A DNA stretch of 54,399 nucleotides from Deltaproteobacteria bacterium (GCA_009929215.1 SAAX01000010.1:1-54399), one strand, 5' to 3'. Positions 32,776 through 42,551 are shown, counted from the first letter of the stretch. Translations and numbers: made by a program. The notes: generated by a model from the letters alone, not told the origin.

Positions 32776-33792
32776 ATGCATGTTCTGGTGACCGGCGCAG
32801 CGGGTTTTATTGGCTACCATCTTTCCCGGCGACTTTTGGCCGATGGGCACAGCGTTGTGGGCGTTGATAATTGCAACGACTATTACGATGTGCACCTAAA
32901 AAAAGACCGTCTGGCCCAACTTGCAGCAATGCCGGAAGCGAAGAATTTTCGACACGAGCCCCTGGACATGGCCGACGGCCCCGCCATGGCCGCCCTGTTT
33001 GCCCGCGAGGGTTTCACCCATGTGGTCAACCTTGCGGCCCAGGCTGGCGTGCGCTACAGCCTCCAGAACCCGGAATCGTACCTCAATGCCAACCTGCTGG
33101 GCTTTGGGCATATTCTTGAAGGCTGCCGCCAGAACAAGGTGGGGCATCTGCTTTTTGCCTCGTCTTCTTCTGTCTATGGCATGAATGCGGCGCGGCCCTA
33201 CAGCGTGCACCACAATGTTGACCACCCGGTCAGCCTGTACGCGGCCACCAAGAAAAGCAACGAACTCATGGCCCACGCCTACAGCCATCTGTTCCGCATA
33301 CCCTGCACGGGTCTGCGCTTTTTTACCGTTTACGGCCCCTGGGGCAGGCCCGACATGGCCCTGCACCTGTTTACCACGGCCATTGTGCGCGGCGAGCCCA
33401 TCAAGGTATTCAACGAAGGGCGCATGCGCCGCGACTTTACCTATATTGACGACATCGTCGAGGGCGTGGTGCGCCTGCTGCCTCTGGCCCCGCAGGCAGA
33501 CCCGCACTTTGACCCCGAAAACCCCAACCCCGCCAGCAGCTCCGCGCCCTGGCGCATCTACAACATCGGCAACAACAATACGGTGGAACTCAACGACTTT
33601 ATCAGCACACTTGAAGACGCCCTTGGCATGAAGGCCCGCAAAGAGCTTTTGCCCATGCAGCCGGGCGATGTTGAATCCACCTGGGCCAATATTGACGACC
33701 TCACCGCCGCCACCGGCTTTGCCCCCTCCACGCCCCTTAGCGAAGGTATTGCCCGCTTTGTGGACTGGTACAAAGAGTACTATAAAATATGA
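32776..33792 (+). CDS. NAD-dependent nucleotide-sugar epimerase, UDP-glucuronate 4-epimerase-like
   Basis: A 338-residue short-chain dehydrogenase/epimerase. The NAD-binding loop VTGAAGFIGYHLS is at the N-terminus, LLFASSSSVYGMN holds the catalytic Ser, and YAATKKSNELMA the Tyr-Lys pair. DNCNDYYDVHLKKDRL and RFFTVYGPWGRPDMALHLFT match the UDP-glucuronate epimerase branch, which makes UDP-galacturonate for surface polysaccharides. GGGAGG precedes the ATG at 32776. The stop overlaps the next gene's start (ATGA), though no functional link to a U32 peptidase is obvious. Confidence 0.92.
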   Translation: MHVLVTGAAGFIGYHLSRRLLADGHSVVGVDNCNDYYDVHLKKDRLAQLAAMPEAKNFRHEPLDMADGPAMAALFAREGFTHVVNLAAQAGVRYSLQNPESYLNANLLGFGHILEGCRQNKVGHLLFASSSSVYGMNAARPYSVHHNVDHPVSLYAATKKSNELMAHAYSHLFRIPCTGLRFFTVYGPWGRPDMALHLFTTAIVRGEPIKVFNEGRMRRDFTYIDDIVEGVVRLLPLAPQADPHFDPENPNPASSSAPWRIYNIGNNNTVELNDFISTLEDALGMKARKELLPMQPGDVESTWANIDDLTAATGFAPSTPLSEGIARFVDWYKEYYKI

Positions 33793-36035
33793 ACGACACA
33801 TTCTCCACATCTGCGGATCATCTGAGCATATCCGCCCCCACGCCCGCCCGGCCAGAAATTCTGGCTCCGGCGGGCGACGCGCCTTCATTCCTGGCGGCCC
33901 TTGCCGCCGGGGCAGACGCCATCTATCTGGGGCTCAAACATTTTTCGGCCCGCATGCAGGCAGAAAACTTTGGCCTTACCGAACTTTCGCGCCTCACAGA
34001 CCTTGCGCACGCCGAAAACGCGCGCGTCTATGTGGCCATGAACACCCTGGTCAAGCCGGGCGAACCCGCGCAGGCTTACCGTCTTGCGGCACGTCTGGCC
34101 CGTCAGGTGCGCCCCGACGGTCTCATCGTGCAGGATATGGCCATGCTTGATCTGGCGCGTCAGGCGGGCTATGAGGGCGGTCTTTTTCTTTCTACTCTGG
34201 CCAACCTCACCCATCCCGAAAGCCTGATTCAGGCCAAGCAACTGGGTGCTGACCGGGTTATTCTGCCGCGCGAACTTTCCATCGACGAAATTCGCATGAT
34301 GGGCGAGGCTTGCCCCGAAGGCCTTGACCTTGAATGCTTTGTGCACGGCGCACTGTGCTATTGCGTTTCTGGCCGCTGCTACTGGTCGAGCTACATGGGC
34401 GGCAAAAGCGGCCTGCGTGGCCGCTGTGTGCAGCCCTGCCGCCGCGTGTACCGTCAGGGCGGCCCCGCTGCCATTGCCCTTGTGCGCAATGCGGAACGCG
34501 AGGAACAGGACCGCATGCGCCAGGAACAGTCGCGCATGGATATTGCCCGCAAAAACCGCACCGGTCGCGATGGGCGCGGCAGGCCCGACAGCCGGGGCAA
34601 GGGCGATGACCGCCGCAGCGAATCGTTTGACGCGCCCCGCCGCCCTAGCTCGCGCGGGCAGATACGCGGCAAGGAACACAATGGCCGCTGGTTCTCGTGT
34701 CTCGACCTTTCGCTGGACGTGCTGGCAAAAACCCTGCTGAACATTCCGCATCTTGTTTCGTGGAAGATTGAAGGCCGCAAAAAAGGCCCGCACTACGTAT
34801 ACCACGTGGTTACGGCCTACCGCATGCTGCGCGACAATCCCGGCGATGCCCAGGCCCGCAAGGCTGCGGAAGAAATATTGCAGATGTCGCTGGGGCGGCC
34901 CGCCTCGCGCGCCCGCTTTTTGCCACAAAAGGACCATATCATCCCCACCTCGCCAGACGGTCAGACCAGCTCAGGCCTGTTGGCGGGCAAGATACGCATC
35001 GAGCCCGAAGGCGGCGTGACACTCAAGCCTTATTTTGAGCTGTTGCCGCAGGACTACCTGCGCGTGGGTGTTGAAGACGAACGCTGGCACGCCACCATGC
35101 CCGTGACCCGGCGCATTCCCAAGGGCGGCAGCCTTACCATCCGTCTGCCCAAGCACAAAACGCCCAAGGCCGGCACGCCCGTCTTTCTTATTGACCGGCG
35201 CGAACCAGAGCTCATGCGCATCATCAAAAGCTGGCAGGCACGCCTTGAGGCCATGCCCTCACGCCCCAGCAAGGCTGTGGAAAGCGAACCGCGTTTGCCC
35301 AAGCCCATCAAGGCCAAAACCCGGCCCGACATGTATGTGCGCTCCAGCGTGCCCCACGGCAAAGAAACCCGCACCAACCGCAGCCAGTTGCAGGGTCTCT
35401 GGCTTTCGGCCCGCAGTGTCGAGCTTTCGCGCACTGTGGCCCCGCGCATGTGCTGGTGGCTACCCCCGGTTATCTGGCCAGAAGAAGAGGAAACCATACG
35501 CCGTTCCATCGGGCGGCTGTGGCGTGACGGCGCACGGCATTTTGTGTGCAACGCGCCGTGGCAGCGCGGCCTGTTCCCCGATCAGCTTGGTGAAGACGCC
35601 GACCTGCTGGCCGGGCCCTTCTGCAACGCTGCCAACGCCCCTACCCTTGGCATACTGGCCAAGATGGGTTTTGTGGGCGCGTTTGTGAGCCCCGAACTTG
35701 CGCAGGAAGACATGCTGGCCCTGCCCGCACAAAGCCCCCTGCCTCTGGGCGTGGTGCTTTCGGGCTACTGGCCCGTGGGCATCAGCCGCTTTGGGCTGCT
35801 GGGCGTCAAGGCCAACGAGCCCTTCTTGAGCCCCATGGGTGAACCTTTCTGGGCGCGGCAGTACGGCGGCAATATCTGGATATACCCCGGCTGGCCGCTG
35901 GATATCACCAGCAAGCGACAGGAACTTCTGGCAGCTGGCTACAGCTTTTTTGCCCATATGCAGGAAAACCCGCCCGCCTCTGTGCCCGACATGCGGCGTA
36001 AGAGCCTGTTCAACTGGGAAGGCGACCTGCTGTAA
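33789..36035 (+). CDS. U32-family peptidase / RNA hydroxylation-type protein
   Basis: A 748-residue U32 protein. The family signature ECFVHGALCYCVSGRCYWSSYMGG-KSGLRGRCVQPCRRVY is complete (near residues 180-219), after an N-terminal barrel starting ILAPAGDAPSFLAALAAGADAIYLG. U32 relatives TrhP and RlhA hydroxylate tRNA or 23S rRNA rather than act as proteases, and the cysteines probably hold an Fe-S cluster. A highly charged Arg/Asp/Gly-rich stretch at residues 230-300 interrupts the domain. The long C-terminal part suggests the RlhA branch, but this is not certain. Translation is coupled to the epimerase. Confidence 0.87.
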   Translation: MNDTFSTSADHLSISAPTPARPEILAPAGDAPSFLAALAAGADAIYLGLKHFSARMQAENFGLTELSRLTDLAHAENARVYVAMNTLVKPGEPAQAYRLAARLARQVRPDGLIVQDMAMLDLARQAGYEGGLFLSTLANLTHPESLIQAKQLGADRVILPRELSIDEIRMMGEACPEGLDLECFVHGALCYCVSGRCYWSSYMGGKSGLRGRCVQPCRRVYRQGGPAAIALVRNAEREEQDRMRQEQSRMDIARKNRTGRDGRGRPDSRGKGDDRRSESFDAPRRPSSRGQIRGKEHNGRWFSCLDLSLDVLAKTLLNIPHLVSWKIEGRKKGPHYVYHVVTAYRMLRDNPGDAQARKAAEEILQMSLGRPASRARFLPQKDHIIPTSPDGQTSSGLLAGKIRIEPEGGVTLKPYFELLPQDYLRVGVEDERWHATMPVTRRIPKGGSLTIRLPKHKTPKAGTPVFLIDRREPELMRIIKSWQARLEAMPSRPSKAVESEPRLPKPIKAKTRPDMYVRSSVPHGKETRTNRSQLQGLWLSARSVELSRTVAPRMCWWLPPVIWPEEEETIRRSIGRLWRDGARHFVCNAPWQRGLFPDQLGEDADLLAGPFCNAANAPTLGILAKMGFVGAFVSPELAQEDMLALPAQSPLPLGVVLSGYWPVGISRFGLLGVKANEPFLSPMGEPFWARQYGGNIWIYPGWPLDITSKRQELLAAGYSFFAHMQENPPASVPDMRRKSLFNWEGDLL

Positions 36036-36095
36036 CCCTGCGGGGTGGGCCAAGGCTGGCCCTTACCGCCATTGCAGCACCCTAACGCACTCAAC

Positions 36096-36128
36096 GGGCC
36101 GCCGTCAGATTACTTCTGTCGGCGGCCC
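36096..36128 (+). terminator. Hairpin after the U32 gene
   Basis: The 9-base arms GGGCCGCCG (36096-36104) and CGGCGGCCC (36120-36128) pair perfectly, and part of the 15-base loop can extend the stem. TTCTC follows. It lies in the 113-base gap before the methyltransferase gene. Confidence 0.55.
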
Positions 36129-36148
36129 TTCTCTGGCGCAGGAACCAA

Positions 36149-37054
36149 ATGCAGACGCAAGAGCCTTTTTACAGCGCCCGTCGGCTTTTTCCGCGTGGGC
36201 TTGAGCAGCCGCAAGGCAGCCTGCGCTTTGGCGCGGATGCCCTTTTGCTGGCGGCCTTTGCTGCACGCGGGGTAGAAGGCATGAACGAGGCGCGGCGTAA
36301 ACAGCTCACAGCTGCCGAGCTGGGCTGTGGCTGCGGTGCTGCCCTGCTGGCGCTGGCCCTGCGCTGCGAAACCGTTACAGGGCTTGGGCTGGAAAGGGAG
36401 GCCCCCCTTGTGCAAGCCGCCACCGCCAACGCCCTGCGCCTTGGCCTTGCGGACAGGCTGCACTTTGCGCAAGCCGACCTTGCAGACAGGGCCTTGCTTG
36501 CGGCCTTGCCCGACTTGCCCGGCGTAAACGGCTGCAAGGCTGGCAGCCTTGATCTGGTGCTGGCCAACCCACCCTACGGTGTGGAGGGCCGCCCCTCGCA
36601 AAGCCACATGCGCGAACGCGCGCTACGGGGCACGCAGGGTGCGCACGTTGCGGAAAACCGCACACAGGTGCTGACAGTTTTTTGCAGGGCCGCAGCTGGC
36701 CTGTTGCGGCATCAGGGCTATTTTTTTTGTATTTATGACGCGCTGGCCCTGCCGCACTTGAGCAGCGCACTGGATGCCTCAGGCTTTGGCCTGCGCGGCC
36801 TGCTGCCAGTCAGAACATACGCATCAAGGCCCGCCCTGCGGGTGCTGGTGCTGGCCCGCAAAAATGCGGCCCACCAGTGCGCCATCGAAGCGCCGCTGAC
36901 CCTGCATGTGGGCAAGCCACGTGGCGGCAAAAAAGGCACAGCCCAAACAGAATCGGGCCAGACTGCTACTGCACAGGCAGATACGGCACAGACCACCACG
37001 GTCAGCCCCCGCTGGTCGGCACAGGCCCTGCGTTTTTGCCCCTGGCTTGGCTGA
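36149..37054 (+). CDS. TrmN6/YfiC-like N6-adenine methyltransferase
   Basis: A 301-residue class I methyltransferase. The start QGSLRFGADALLLAAFAA, the SAM loop AAELGCGCGAALLALAL and the catalytic NPPY in LVLANPPYGVEGR fit enzymes that methylate N6 of A37 in tRNA1(Val). The usual length is about 245; the last 40 residues here are a Gly/Ala/Thr-rich tail with TAQTE-type repeats, likely disordered. AGGAA lies before the ATG. Confidence 0.85.
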   Translation: MQTQEPFYSARRLFPRGLEQPQGSLRFGADALLLAAFAARGVEGMNEARRKQLTAAELGCGCGAALLALALRCETVTGLGLEREAPLVQAATANALRLGLADRLHFAQADLADRALLAALPDLPGVNGCKAGSLDLVLANPPYGVEGRPSQSHMRERALRGTQGAHVAENRTQVLTVFCRAAAGLLRHQGYFFCIYDALALPHLSSALDASGFGLRGLLPVRTYASRPALRVLVLARKNAAHQCAIEAPLTLHVGKPRGGKKGTAQTESGQTATAQADTAQTTTVSPRWSAQALRFCPWLG

Positions 37055-37105
37055 GACAACAAATTTCAAATCAGACGTACGCACCATATGCCCGTAAGGT
37101 GAACC

Positions 37106-40100
37106 ATGAACTTTATCGCTGATCTGCACATACATTCCCGGTTTTCGCGCGCCACAAGCAAGGCGCTCAATGCCCGTCATCTGGCGGCCTGGGCCCGCTG
37201 CAAGGGCATCAACGTGCTGGGCACGGGCGACTTTACGCATCCGCAGTGGCGGGCAGAACTGGCAGAGCATCTGGTGCTCGATGAGGCCACCGGCCTGTAC
37301 CGGCTGGCCGTGGAGCCGGAAACCTTCGACTTCATGGACGCCCCCACGGGCTCGGCCCTGCCGCAATCCCCGCCCCCGCTGTTCATCTTGCAGACAGAGA
37401 TCAGCTCCATCTACAAGCGCGGCGGCAAGGTACGCAAGGTACACAACCTTGTCTTTGTGCCCACCCTTGAAGACGCGGAGCGCCTTTCGCGGCGGCTGGC
37501 GCAGATCGGCAACCTCAATGCCGACGGCCGCCCCATTTTGGGGCTGGATTCGCATGATCTGCTCGAAATCATGCTGGAATGCGCCCCCGGATCGGTGATG
37601 ATTCCCGCCCATGTGTGGACGCCCTGGTTTGCGCTGTTTGGCTCCAAATCTGGCTTTGACAGGCTTGAGGACTGCTACGGCGATCTTTCGGAACACATCT
37701 TTGCCCTTGAAACCGGCCTTTCGTCCGACCCGGCCATGAACCGCCTTATCAGCGGGCTCGACGGTTACGCTCTTGTGTCCAATTCGGACGCGCATTCCGG
37801 GGCCAATCTGGGCCGCGAGGCCAACCTTTTTGCGGGCCGCCCCAGCTATGCGGGCATGTTTGCGGCCCTGCGCGCATCAGCCAAACGGCAGGATCAGAGC
37901 GCGCTGGACTGCCGCTTTCTTGGAACCATGGAATTCTACCCCGACGAGGGCAAGTACCACCTCGACGGCCACCGCGCCTGCAACGTGGTGCTTGAGCCCA
38001 AGGATTCGCTGGCTCTTGGCAACATCTGCCCCGTGTGCGGCAAACCGCTGACCGTGGGCGTGCTGCACCGCGTGCTGGAACTGGCCGACCGTGCAACCAC
38101 TCCGCAACTGCCGCGCGAACCTGAAGTACGCCCCCTGATCCCGCTGGCCGAAGTTGTGGGCGAAATTCTGGAGGTGGGCCCCACATCGCGCCGGGTGCAG
38201 GAGCGTTACAGCCGCCTGCTGCGCGAGCTTGGGCCAGAACTGGATATTCTTTGCAGTTTGCCGGAAGCCGACATTCGCGCCCACTGGGAACCGCTTGGCG
38301 AGGCCGTGGCCCGCATGCGGCGCGGGCAGGTCTACCGCGAGGGCGGCTATGACGGCGAATACGGCACGGTGCGCGTTTTTGCGCCAGAGGAACTGGCCGA
38401 CATGCGCGGGGCCCTGCCGGGAGTAAAAGCCCCTGCCAAACGTGGCCGTAAAAAAGCTGCCGCAGCAGCGGGCGAATCCGCAGCCCCCGATGCCACGACG
38501 GCCACAACCGCCACCACTGGCGTGCGTGTGCGCCGCGCTGGCCAGCTACTCACGGGCAGTACTGATGCCGCCGCTGCCTCCAATTTTGCTGCCGTTAAAT
38601 CCGCAGCACAGCCCGACAACCCGGAGCAAATCTTTGCCTATTCCGCCGAGCAGAAGGCGGCGCTTAGCGCAGGGCCAGAGCCCGTGCTGGTGCTGGCTGG
38701 CCCCGGCGCTGGCAAAACCCGTGTATTGGTGGCCCGCTTGCAATGGCTTGCCGGGCAGGGCCAGGACATGAGCCGCGTGCTGGCCGTTACCTTTACGCGC
38801 CGCGCAGCCAACGAACTGCGCGAGAGGCTTTCAGGCGCATTTTCTGCGGCCTCTGGCACGCTGCCGCAGTGCGACACCCTGCACGGCATGGCCTGGGCGG
38901 CCCTGCGTGCTGCCAGCGGCGACAATGCCCCCCTGCTGCTGGGCGATGATGCGGCGCTGAACCTGTTTCGCCTGTCCAACCCCGGCCTTGAACCCCGTGA
39001 GGCCCGCAACCTGTGGGATCGGCTTGCCCTAGCGCGCGAGAGCTCAACGCTGGCGCACGAGCCTGCCCAAAGCCCGCTGGCGCTGGCAGCTGCCAGTTAT
39101 ACGGCCCGCAAAAACGCCGGGCAGCGCTATGTGGACTACGCCGACCTTCTGGATTGGTGGCTGGCCCACGCCAGCACCCTGCCCGAAAATATCCGGCCCC
39201 AGCATGTGCTGGTGGATGAGGTGCAAGACCTCTCTGCCGTGCAGCTTGCCATTGTGCGCGCTCTGCTGCCCGCCGATGGCAAGGGGTTTTTTGGCATTGG
39301 CGACCCGGATCAGGCCATTTATGGCTTTCGCGGGGTTACAGGCCAGAGCGAGGCCAGTTTGCGGGCCTGCTGGCCGGGGCTTACGGTGTACAGGCTTGGG
39401 CAGAGCTACCGCTCAAGCCAGAGCGTGCTCGACATGGCCCGCAGTCTGTTGCTCCACAAGGGCCAGTGCGGGCCCCTCAAGGCAGCGCAGCAGCTTACCG
39501 CTGATCTGCGCCTGTTCACCGCGCCAGACGAGCATGCAGAGGCCCGCTGGATTGCCGCACGCGTGCAGCACCTGCTTGGCGCAACAGCCCACACCCTCAT
39601 GGACAGGCAGAACCCTGACGACCTGCACGGCCTTGCTGGAACCCTTGCCCCCGGTGACATTGCGGTTCTTGTGCGCCTCAAGGCACAGATCGCCCCCTTG
39701 CTGGCAGCGCTTGAAAAAGCTGGCATCCCTTGTGCTGCGCCCTCACAGGATGCTTTTTGGCAGGATCCTACCTGCGCCCGCCTGTTGGCCCTGCTTGGCG
39801 GATCTTGCGGTTTTGCGCTTTTTTTTGCGGATGCGCCAGACAGAGAAGCTGCGGGAGAAGGTGCACCGGAAAAAGCCGATGCCCTGCCGCGAGAATGGTG
39901 CACAGCTGGCAGTCTGCCCGCGCCAGAAGCTATGTCGGGCTGGCTGGCGGCCAGACCGTGGGCGGGCGAATTGTTTACTGGCGGCCACAGCTGGCGGCAA
40001 CTATGCCGTACCTGGAAGCAGTGTGGTGGCTGGACAGCCTTTTTTGAGCAGCTGGCCTGGCTGCGTGAGGCTGAGCTTGTGCGCGAAAAGGCCGAACGGG

Positions 40101-40465
40101 TGCAGATTTTGACCCTGCACGCCTCCAAGGGGCTTGAGTTTCAGGCGGTATTTATTCCGGGGCTGGAAGACGGCCTGCTGCCCATGCATCGCAGTACACT
40201 GTTTGCGGGCAAGGACACCGATCCCGCCGAGCCGGACAATCAATATGAAGAACTCAGGCAGGATGAAGAACGCAGGCTGCTCTATGTGGGCCTGACGCGT
40301 GCGGCGAGGGCGCTCTTTTTGAGCCATTGCGAGCAACGCAGCCTTTACGGGCGCACCTTGCGCCTGCCGCCCTCGCCCTTTATGACCCAGATACGCGAAT
40401 TTTGCCGTCACAGCTCGCTGGCTGCCCACACTCGCAAGGAGCACAAGCAGGTCAGCCTTTTTTGA
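37106..40465 (+). CDS. Endonuclease Q-like PHP domain fused to UvrD-type helicase
   Basis: A 1119-residue two-module protein. Residues 1-430 match the endonuclease Q / TIGR00375 type: FIADLHIHSRFSRATSK, GTGDFTHPQW, HVWTPWFALFGSKSGFD, VSNSDAHSG and a zinc-knuckle part with ICPVCGKPL near 307. After an Ala/Lys-rich linker (about 441-510) comes a superfamily 1 helicase: Walker A LAGPGAGKTRVL near 529, VDEVQDLS, GDPDQAIYGFRG, LHASKGLEFQAVFIPGLEDG and YVGLTRAARAL. Archaeal endonuclease Q nicks DNA 5' of deaminated bases; a helicase on the same chain could open or displace the nicked strand. The fused function is inferred. Confidence 0.88.
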   Translation: MNFIADLHIHSRFSRATSKALNARHLAAWARCKGINVLGTGDFTHPQWRAELAEHLVLDEATGLYRLAVEPETFDFMDAPTGSALPQSPPPLFILQTEISSIYKRGGKVRKVHNLVFVPTLEDAERLSRRLAQIGNLNADGRPILGLDSHDLLEIMLECAPGSVMIPAHVWTPWFALFGSKSGFDRLEDCYGDLSEHIFALETGLSSDPAMNRLISGLDGYALVSNSDAHSGANLGREANLFAGRPSYAGMFAALRASAKRQDQSALDCRFLGTMEFYPDEGKYHLDGHRACNVVLEPKDSLALGNICPVCGKPLTVGVLHRVLELADRATTPQLPREPEVRPLIPLAEVVGEILEVGPTSRRVQERYSRLLRELGPELDILCSLPEADIRAHWEPLGEAVARMRRGQVYREGGYDGEYGTVRVFAPEELADMRGALPGVKAPAKRGRKKAAAAAGESAAPDATTATTATTGVRVRRAGQLLTGSTDAAAASNFAAVKSAAQPDNPEQIFAYSAEQKAALSAGPEPVLVLAGPGAGKTRVLVARLQWLAGQGQDMSRVLAVTFTRRAANELRERLSGAFSAASGTLPQCDTLHGMAWAALRAASGDNAPLLLGDDAALNLFRLSNPGLEPREARNLWDRLALARESSTLAHEPAQSPLALAAASYTARKNAGQRYVDYADLLDWWLAHASTLPENIRPQHVLVDEVQDLSAVQLAIVRALLPADGKGFFGIGDPDQAIYGFRGVTGQSEASLRACWPGLTVYRLGQSYRSSQSVLDMARSLLLHKGQCGPLKAAQQLTADLRLFTAPDEHAEARWIAARVQHLLGATAHTLMDRQNPDDLHGLAGTLAPGDIAVLVRLKAQIAPLLAALEKAGIPCAAPSQDAFWQDPTCARLLALLGGSCGFALFFADAPDREAAGEGAPEKADALPREWCTAGSLPAPEAMSGWLAARPWAGELFTGGHSWRQLCRTWKQCGGWTAFFEQLAWLREAELVREKAERVQILTLHASKGLEFQAVFIPGLEDGLLPMHRSTLFAGKDTDPAEPDNQYEELRQDEERRLLYVGLTRAARALFLSHCEQRSLYGRTLRLPPSPFMTQIREFCRHSSLAAHTRKEHKQVSLF

Positions 40466-40487
40466 CAGGCACACTGGGTTGCAGCAA

Positions 40488-40510
40488 CAAAAAAAGCGCC
40501 AAAGGCGCTT
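40488..40510 (-). terminator. Intrinsic terminator, reverse strand
   Basis: On the reverse strand AAGCGCC-TTT-GGCGCTT is followed by a T-run (A-run at 40489-40495 on the plus strand). It could end transcripts from the reverse-strand gene at 40704 that pass the nearer hairpin. Confidence 0.6.
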
Positions 40511-40558
40511 ACATGTGTTCACGTATGCCTGAAGAGACGCGTCACGCATCGCTTCAGC

Positions 40559-40600
40559 CAAAAAAATTACAGTCCCGTGCCGCCAGAGTGCGGGCACGGG
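40559..40600 (-). terminator. Second reverse-strand hairpin with T-run
   Basis: CCCGTGCC (40574-40581) and GGCACGGG (40593-40600) form a perfect 8-base stem. On the reverse strand the stem is followed after seven bases by a run of seven T's. It lies about 105 bases past the stop of the small gene at 40704-40961. Confidence 0.5.
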
Positions 40601-40703
40601 GCTGCGACAAAAATTGGGCGCAACTTCTTTTCCGGTCTGACAAATGCCATATCCGGCAAGGGATATTTGCAGAGAGCGTCGCCCGTTTGCGCGGGCAGCG
40701 AGG

Positions 40704-40961
40704 CTATTCTTCCAGCCAGGAGTCGTCTTCAAGCACCTTGTAGCCGCGCACGGTAAGATACACCACGCCGTCCGCCTCATCCACAAGACCTGAAACTTCA
40801 ACAGGCAGGCTTACTTCATCGTCCAGGTCAACCCCGGCGCCACGCGGCACAATGCGGTATTCCACATCGTCCTGCACCACGGCAACACGGGCCTGTCTGG
40901 CATCCACAGAACGCGGCACTGCCGCAACATAGCCTCTGACGGTAATGGGATTCTTGTTCAT
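40704..40961 (-). CDS. Small hypothetical protein, 85 residues
   Basis: A short acidic protein beginning MNKNPITVRGYVAAVPRSVDARQARVAV and ending KVLEDDSWLEE. Predicted strands alternate regularly, suggesting a small beta-barrel such as an OB-like fold, though I see no binding motif. I prefer the ATG at 40959-40961; another ATG four codons upstream is possible. It is isolated between the helicase gene and the nitrite regulators. The function is unknown. Confidence 0.6.
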   Translation of the reverse strand: MNKNPITVRGYVAAVPRSVDARQARVAVVQDDVEYRIVPRGAGVDLDDEVSLPVEVSGLVDEADGVVYLTVRGYKVLEDDSWLEE

Positions 40962-41087
40962 AATCTCTAACATTGCCTTTCAATGCCGTTTTTTTCGCCT
41001 ATAGCTCCTTTTATTTTATGACGCAAGCTTCCTTGGGCCAATTGCCTGTTTTTCTGCCCAACTGCGCTCATTTGCGGCAAAAAAACC

Positions 41088-42551
41088 CTACAGGCTGATT
41101 TTTTTCATCAGCTCGTACCAGTGCCCGCGCGATATGCCCGCCACCTCGGCAGCCTTTCGCACGTCTTCGCCGCTCAGGTCCCACACCTGCCGCACATAGG
41201 CTTTTTCAGCCTGCAACTTCCACTCGCGCAGGCTGGGCGGATTTTGCCCCGCCACATCCTGCCCGGTTAGATCCTGTCTGGCCATTTTCTGCTCGACCAT
41301 TTCTTGAGCGGAAAACCCGCAACAGGCAGCAGTGGCCGCAAACCCGCCTGTGCTGCCCGGCAAACCTGCGGCCTGCCCCATGCGTCGCCGCACGCAATCA
41401 ACGCGCATGTGTGTTGGCAAATGTACAGGCAGCAGCAGATCGCTCTTGCCAGATGCCAGACACGCGCGCTGTATACAATGTATCAACTCGCGCACGTTGC
41501 CCGGCCAGGCGTATTCCAGCAGCATGCCCAGGGTATCGTCTGAAAGATTTTTCTCTGTCTGATCGCTGGCAAGGCAAAACCGGGCTATTGCCTGTTGCGC
41601 CAGAGCAGGAATTTCGTCCAGCCTTTCGCGCAAGGGCGGAATCACAATGGTAATGCCCTGCAAGCGGTACAACAGGTCTGAACGAAAGCTGTTTTCCTTG
41701 GCCATGAGCTCAAGATTCTTGTTGGTGGCCGCCACCAGCCTGAAGTCACTGCTCACCTCGCGTACCTCGCCCACTGGACGAAAGCGCCGCTGTTCAAGAG
41801 CACGCAAAAATACTCCCTGCATGGGCTGGGGCAGGTCGCCCACTTCGTCCAGAAACAGCGTGCCCTTGTCTGCTGCCAGCAACAAGCCGTCGCGCGCCCT
41901 GTCTGCGCCGGTAAAGGCCCCACGGCTGTGGCCGAACAGATGACTCTCTACCAGGGTTTCTGGCAGCGAGGCGCAGTCCACGGTAATAAATGGCTTTGCA
42001 GCGCGGGCACTGTTACGAAACAGCGCCCGCGCAAACAACTCCTTGCCCACGCCCGTTTCGCCCAGCAGAAGCACGTTTACTTCGCTTTTTGCCGCTTGAG
42101 CCAGCAGTTTGAGGGCACGGCTCATTCCCTGCCCAGTTCCAAGTATGTGCCCGCTGTCCACCACCAGCGCATCGCTTGCTGACGAACGGTTTTGCCTGAC
42201 TTGTAAAACCTGCTTCAAACACTGCTCAATATCACGCATTTGCAACGGTTTGGTCAAAAACTCCCACGCGCCTGAACGCAAGGCAGCCTCTGCATTGTCG
42301 CCGTCGCCATTGCCGGTAATGACCACCACATCAGGGCTACCGGGCAGATGTGCAAAATCTGCCTGAAATTCCAGCCCGTTACCATCTGGCAGCCAGACAT
42401 CAAGCAGCACCACGTCCACAGGGTCTACGGCCATGCGCAGGGCTTCCTGAATGTTGCCTGCCATCAGGGTTTCGTGCCCCATGCGGTTGCAGACCACCTG
42501 CACCATGGTGCGCATGAGCCCCTCGTCGTCCACCACCAGCACTCTGGCCAT
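41088..42551 (-). CDS. Sigma-54-dependent response regulator (NtrC family)
   Basis: A 487-residue activator. The receiver domain has the phospho-acceptor D51 in VVLLDVWLPDGNG; the AAA domain has Walker A LGETGVGKELFARALF, the sigma-54 contact loop GAFTGADRARDG and Walker B LFLDEVGDL; the C-terminal Fis-type helix-turn-helix is VRKAAEVAGISRGHWYELMKKI. It is encoded directly after the sensor kinase on the same strand (72-base gap), divergent from nrfHA. A sigma-54 promoter lies before nrfH, so nrfHA is its evident target. D. vulgaris has a comparable kinase-regulator pair beside nrfHA. Confidence 0.94.
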   Translation of the reverse strand: MARVLVVDDEGLMRTMVQVVCNRMGHETLMAGNIQEALRMAVDPVDVVLLDVWLPDGNGLEFQADFAHLPGSPDVVVITGNGDGDNAEAALRSGAWEFLTKPLQMRDIEQCLKQVLQVRQNRSSASDALVVDSGHILGTGQGMSRALKLLAQAAKSEVNVLLLGETGVGKELFARALFRNSARAAKPFITVDCASLPETLVESHLFGHSRGAFTGADRARDGLLLAADKGTLFLDEVGDLPQPMQGVFLRALEQRRFRPVGEVREVSSDFRLVAATNKNLELMAKENSFRSDLLYRLQGITIVIPPLRERLDEIPALAQQAIARFCLASDQTEKNLSDDTLGMLLEYAWPGNVRELIHCIQRACLASGKSDLLLPVHLPTHMRVDCVRRRMGQAAGLPGSTGGFAATAACCGFSAQEMVEQKMARQDLTGQDVAGQNPPSLREWKLQAEKAYVRQVWDLSGEDVRKAAEVAGISRGHWYELMKKISL

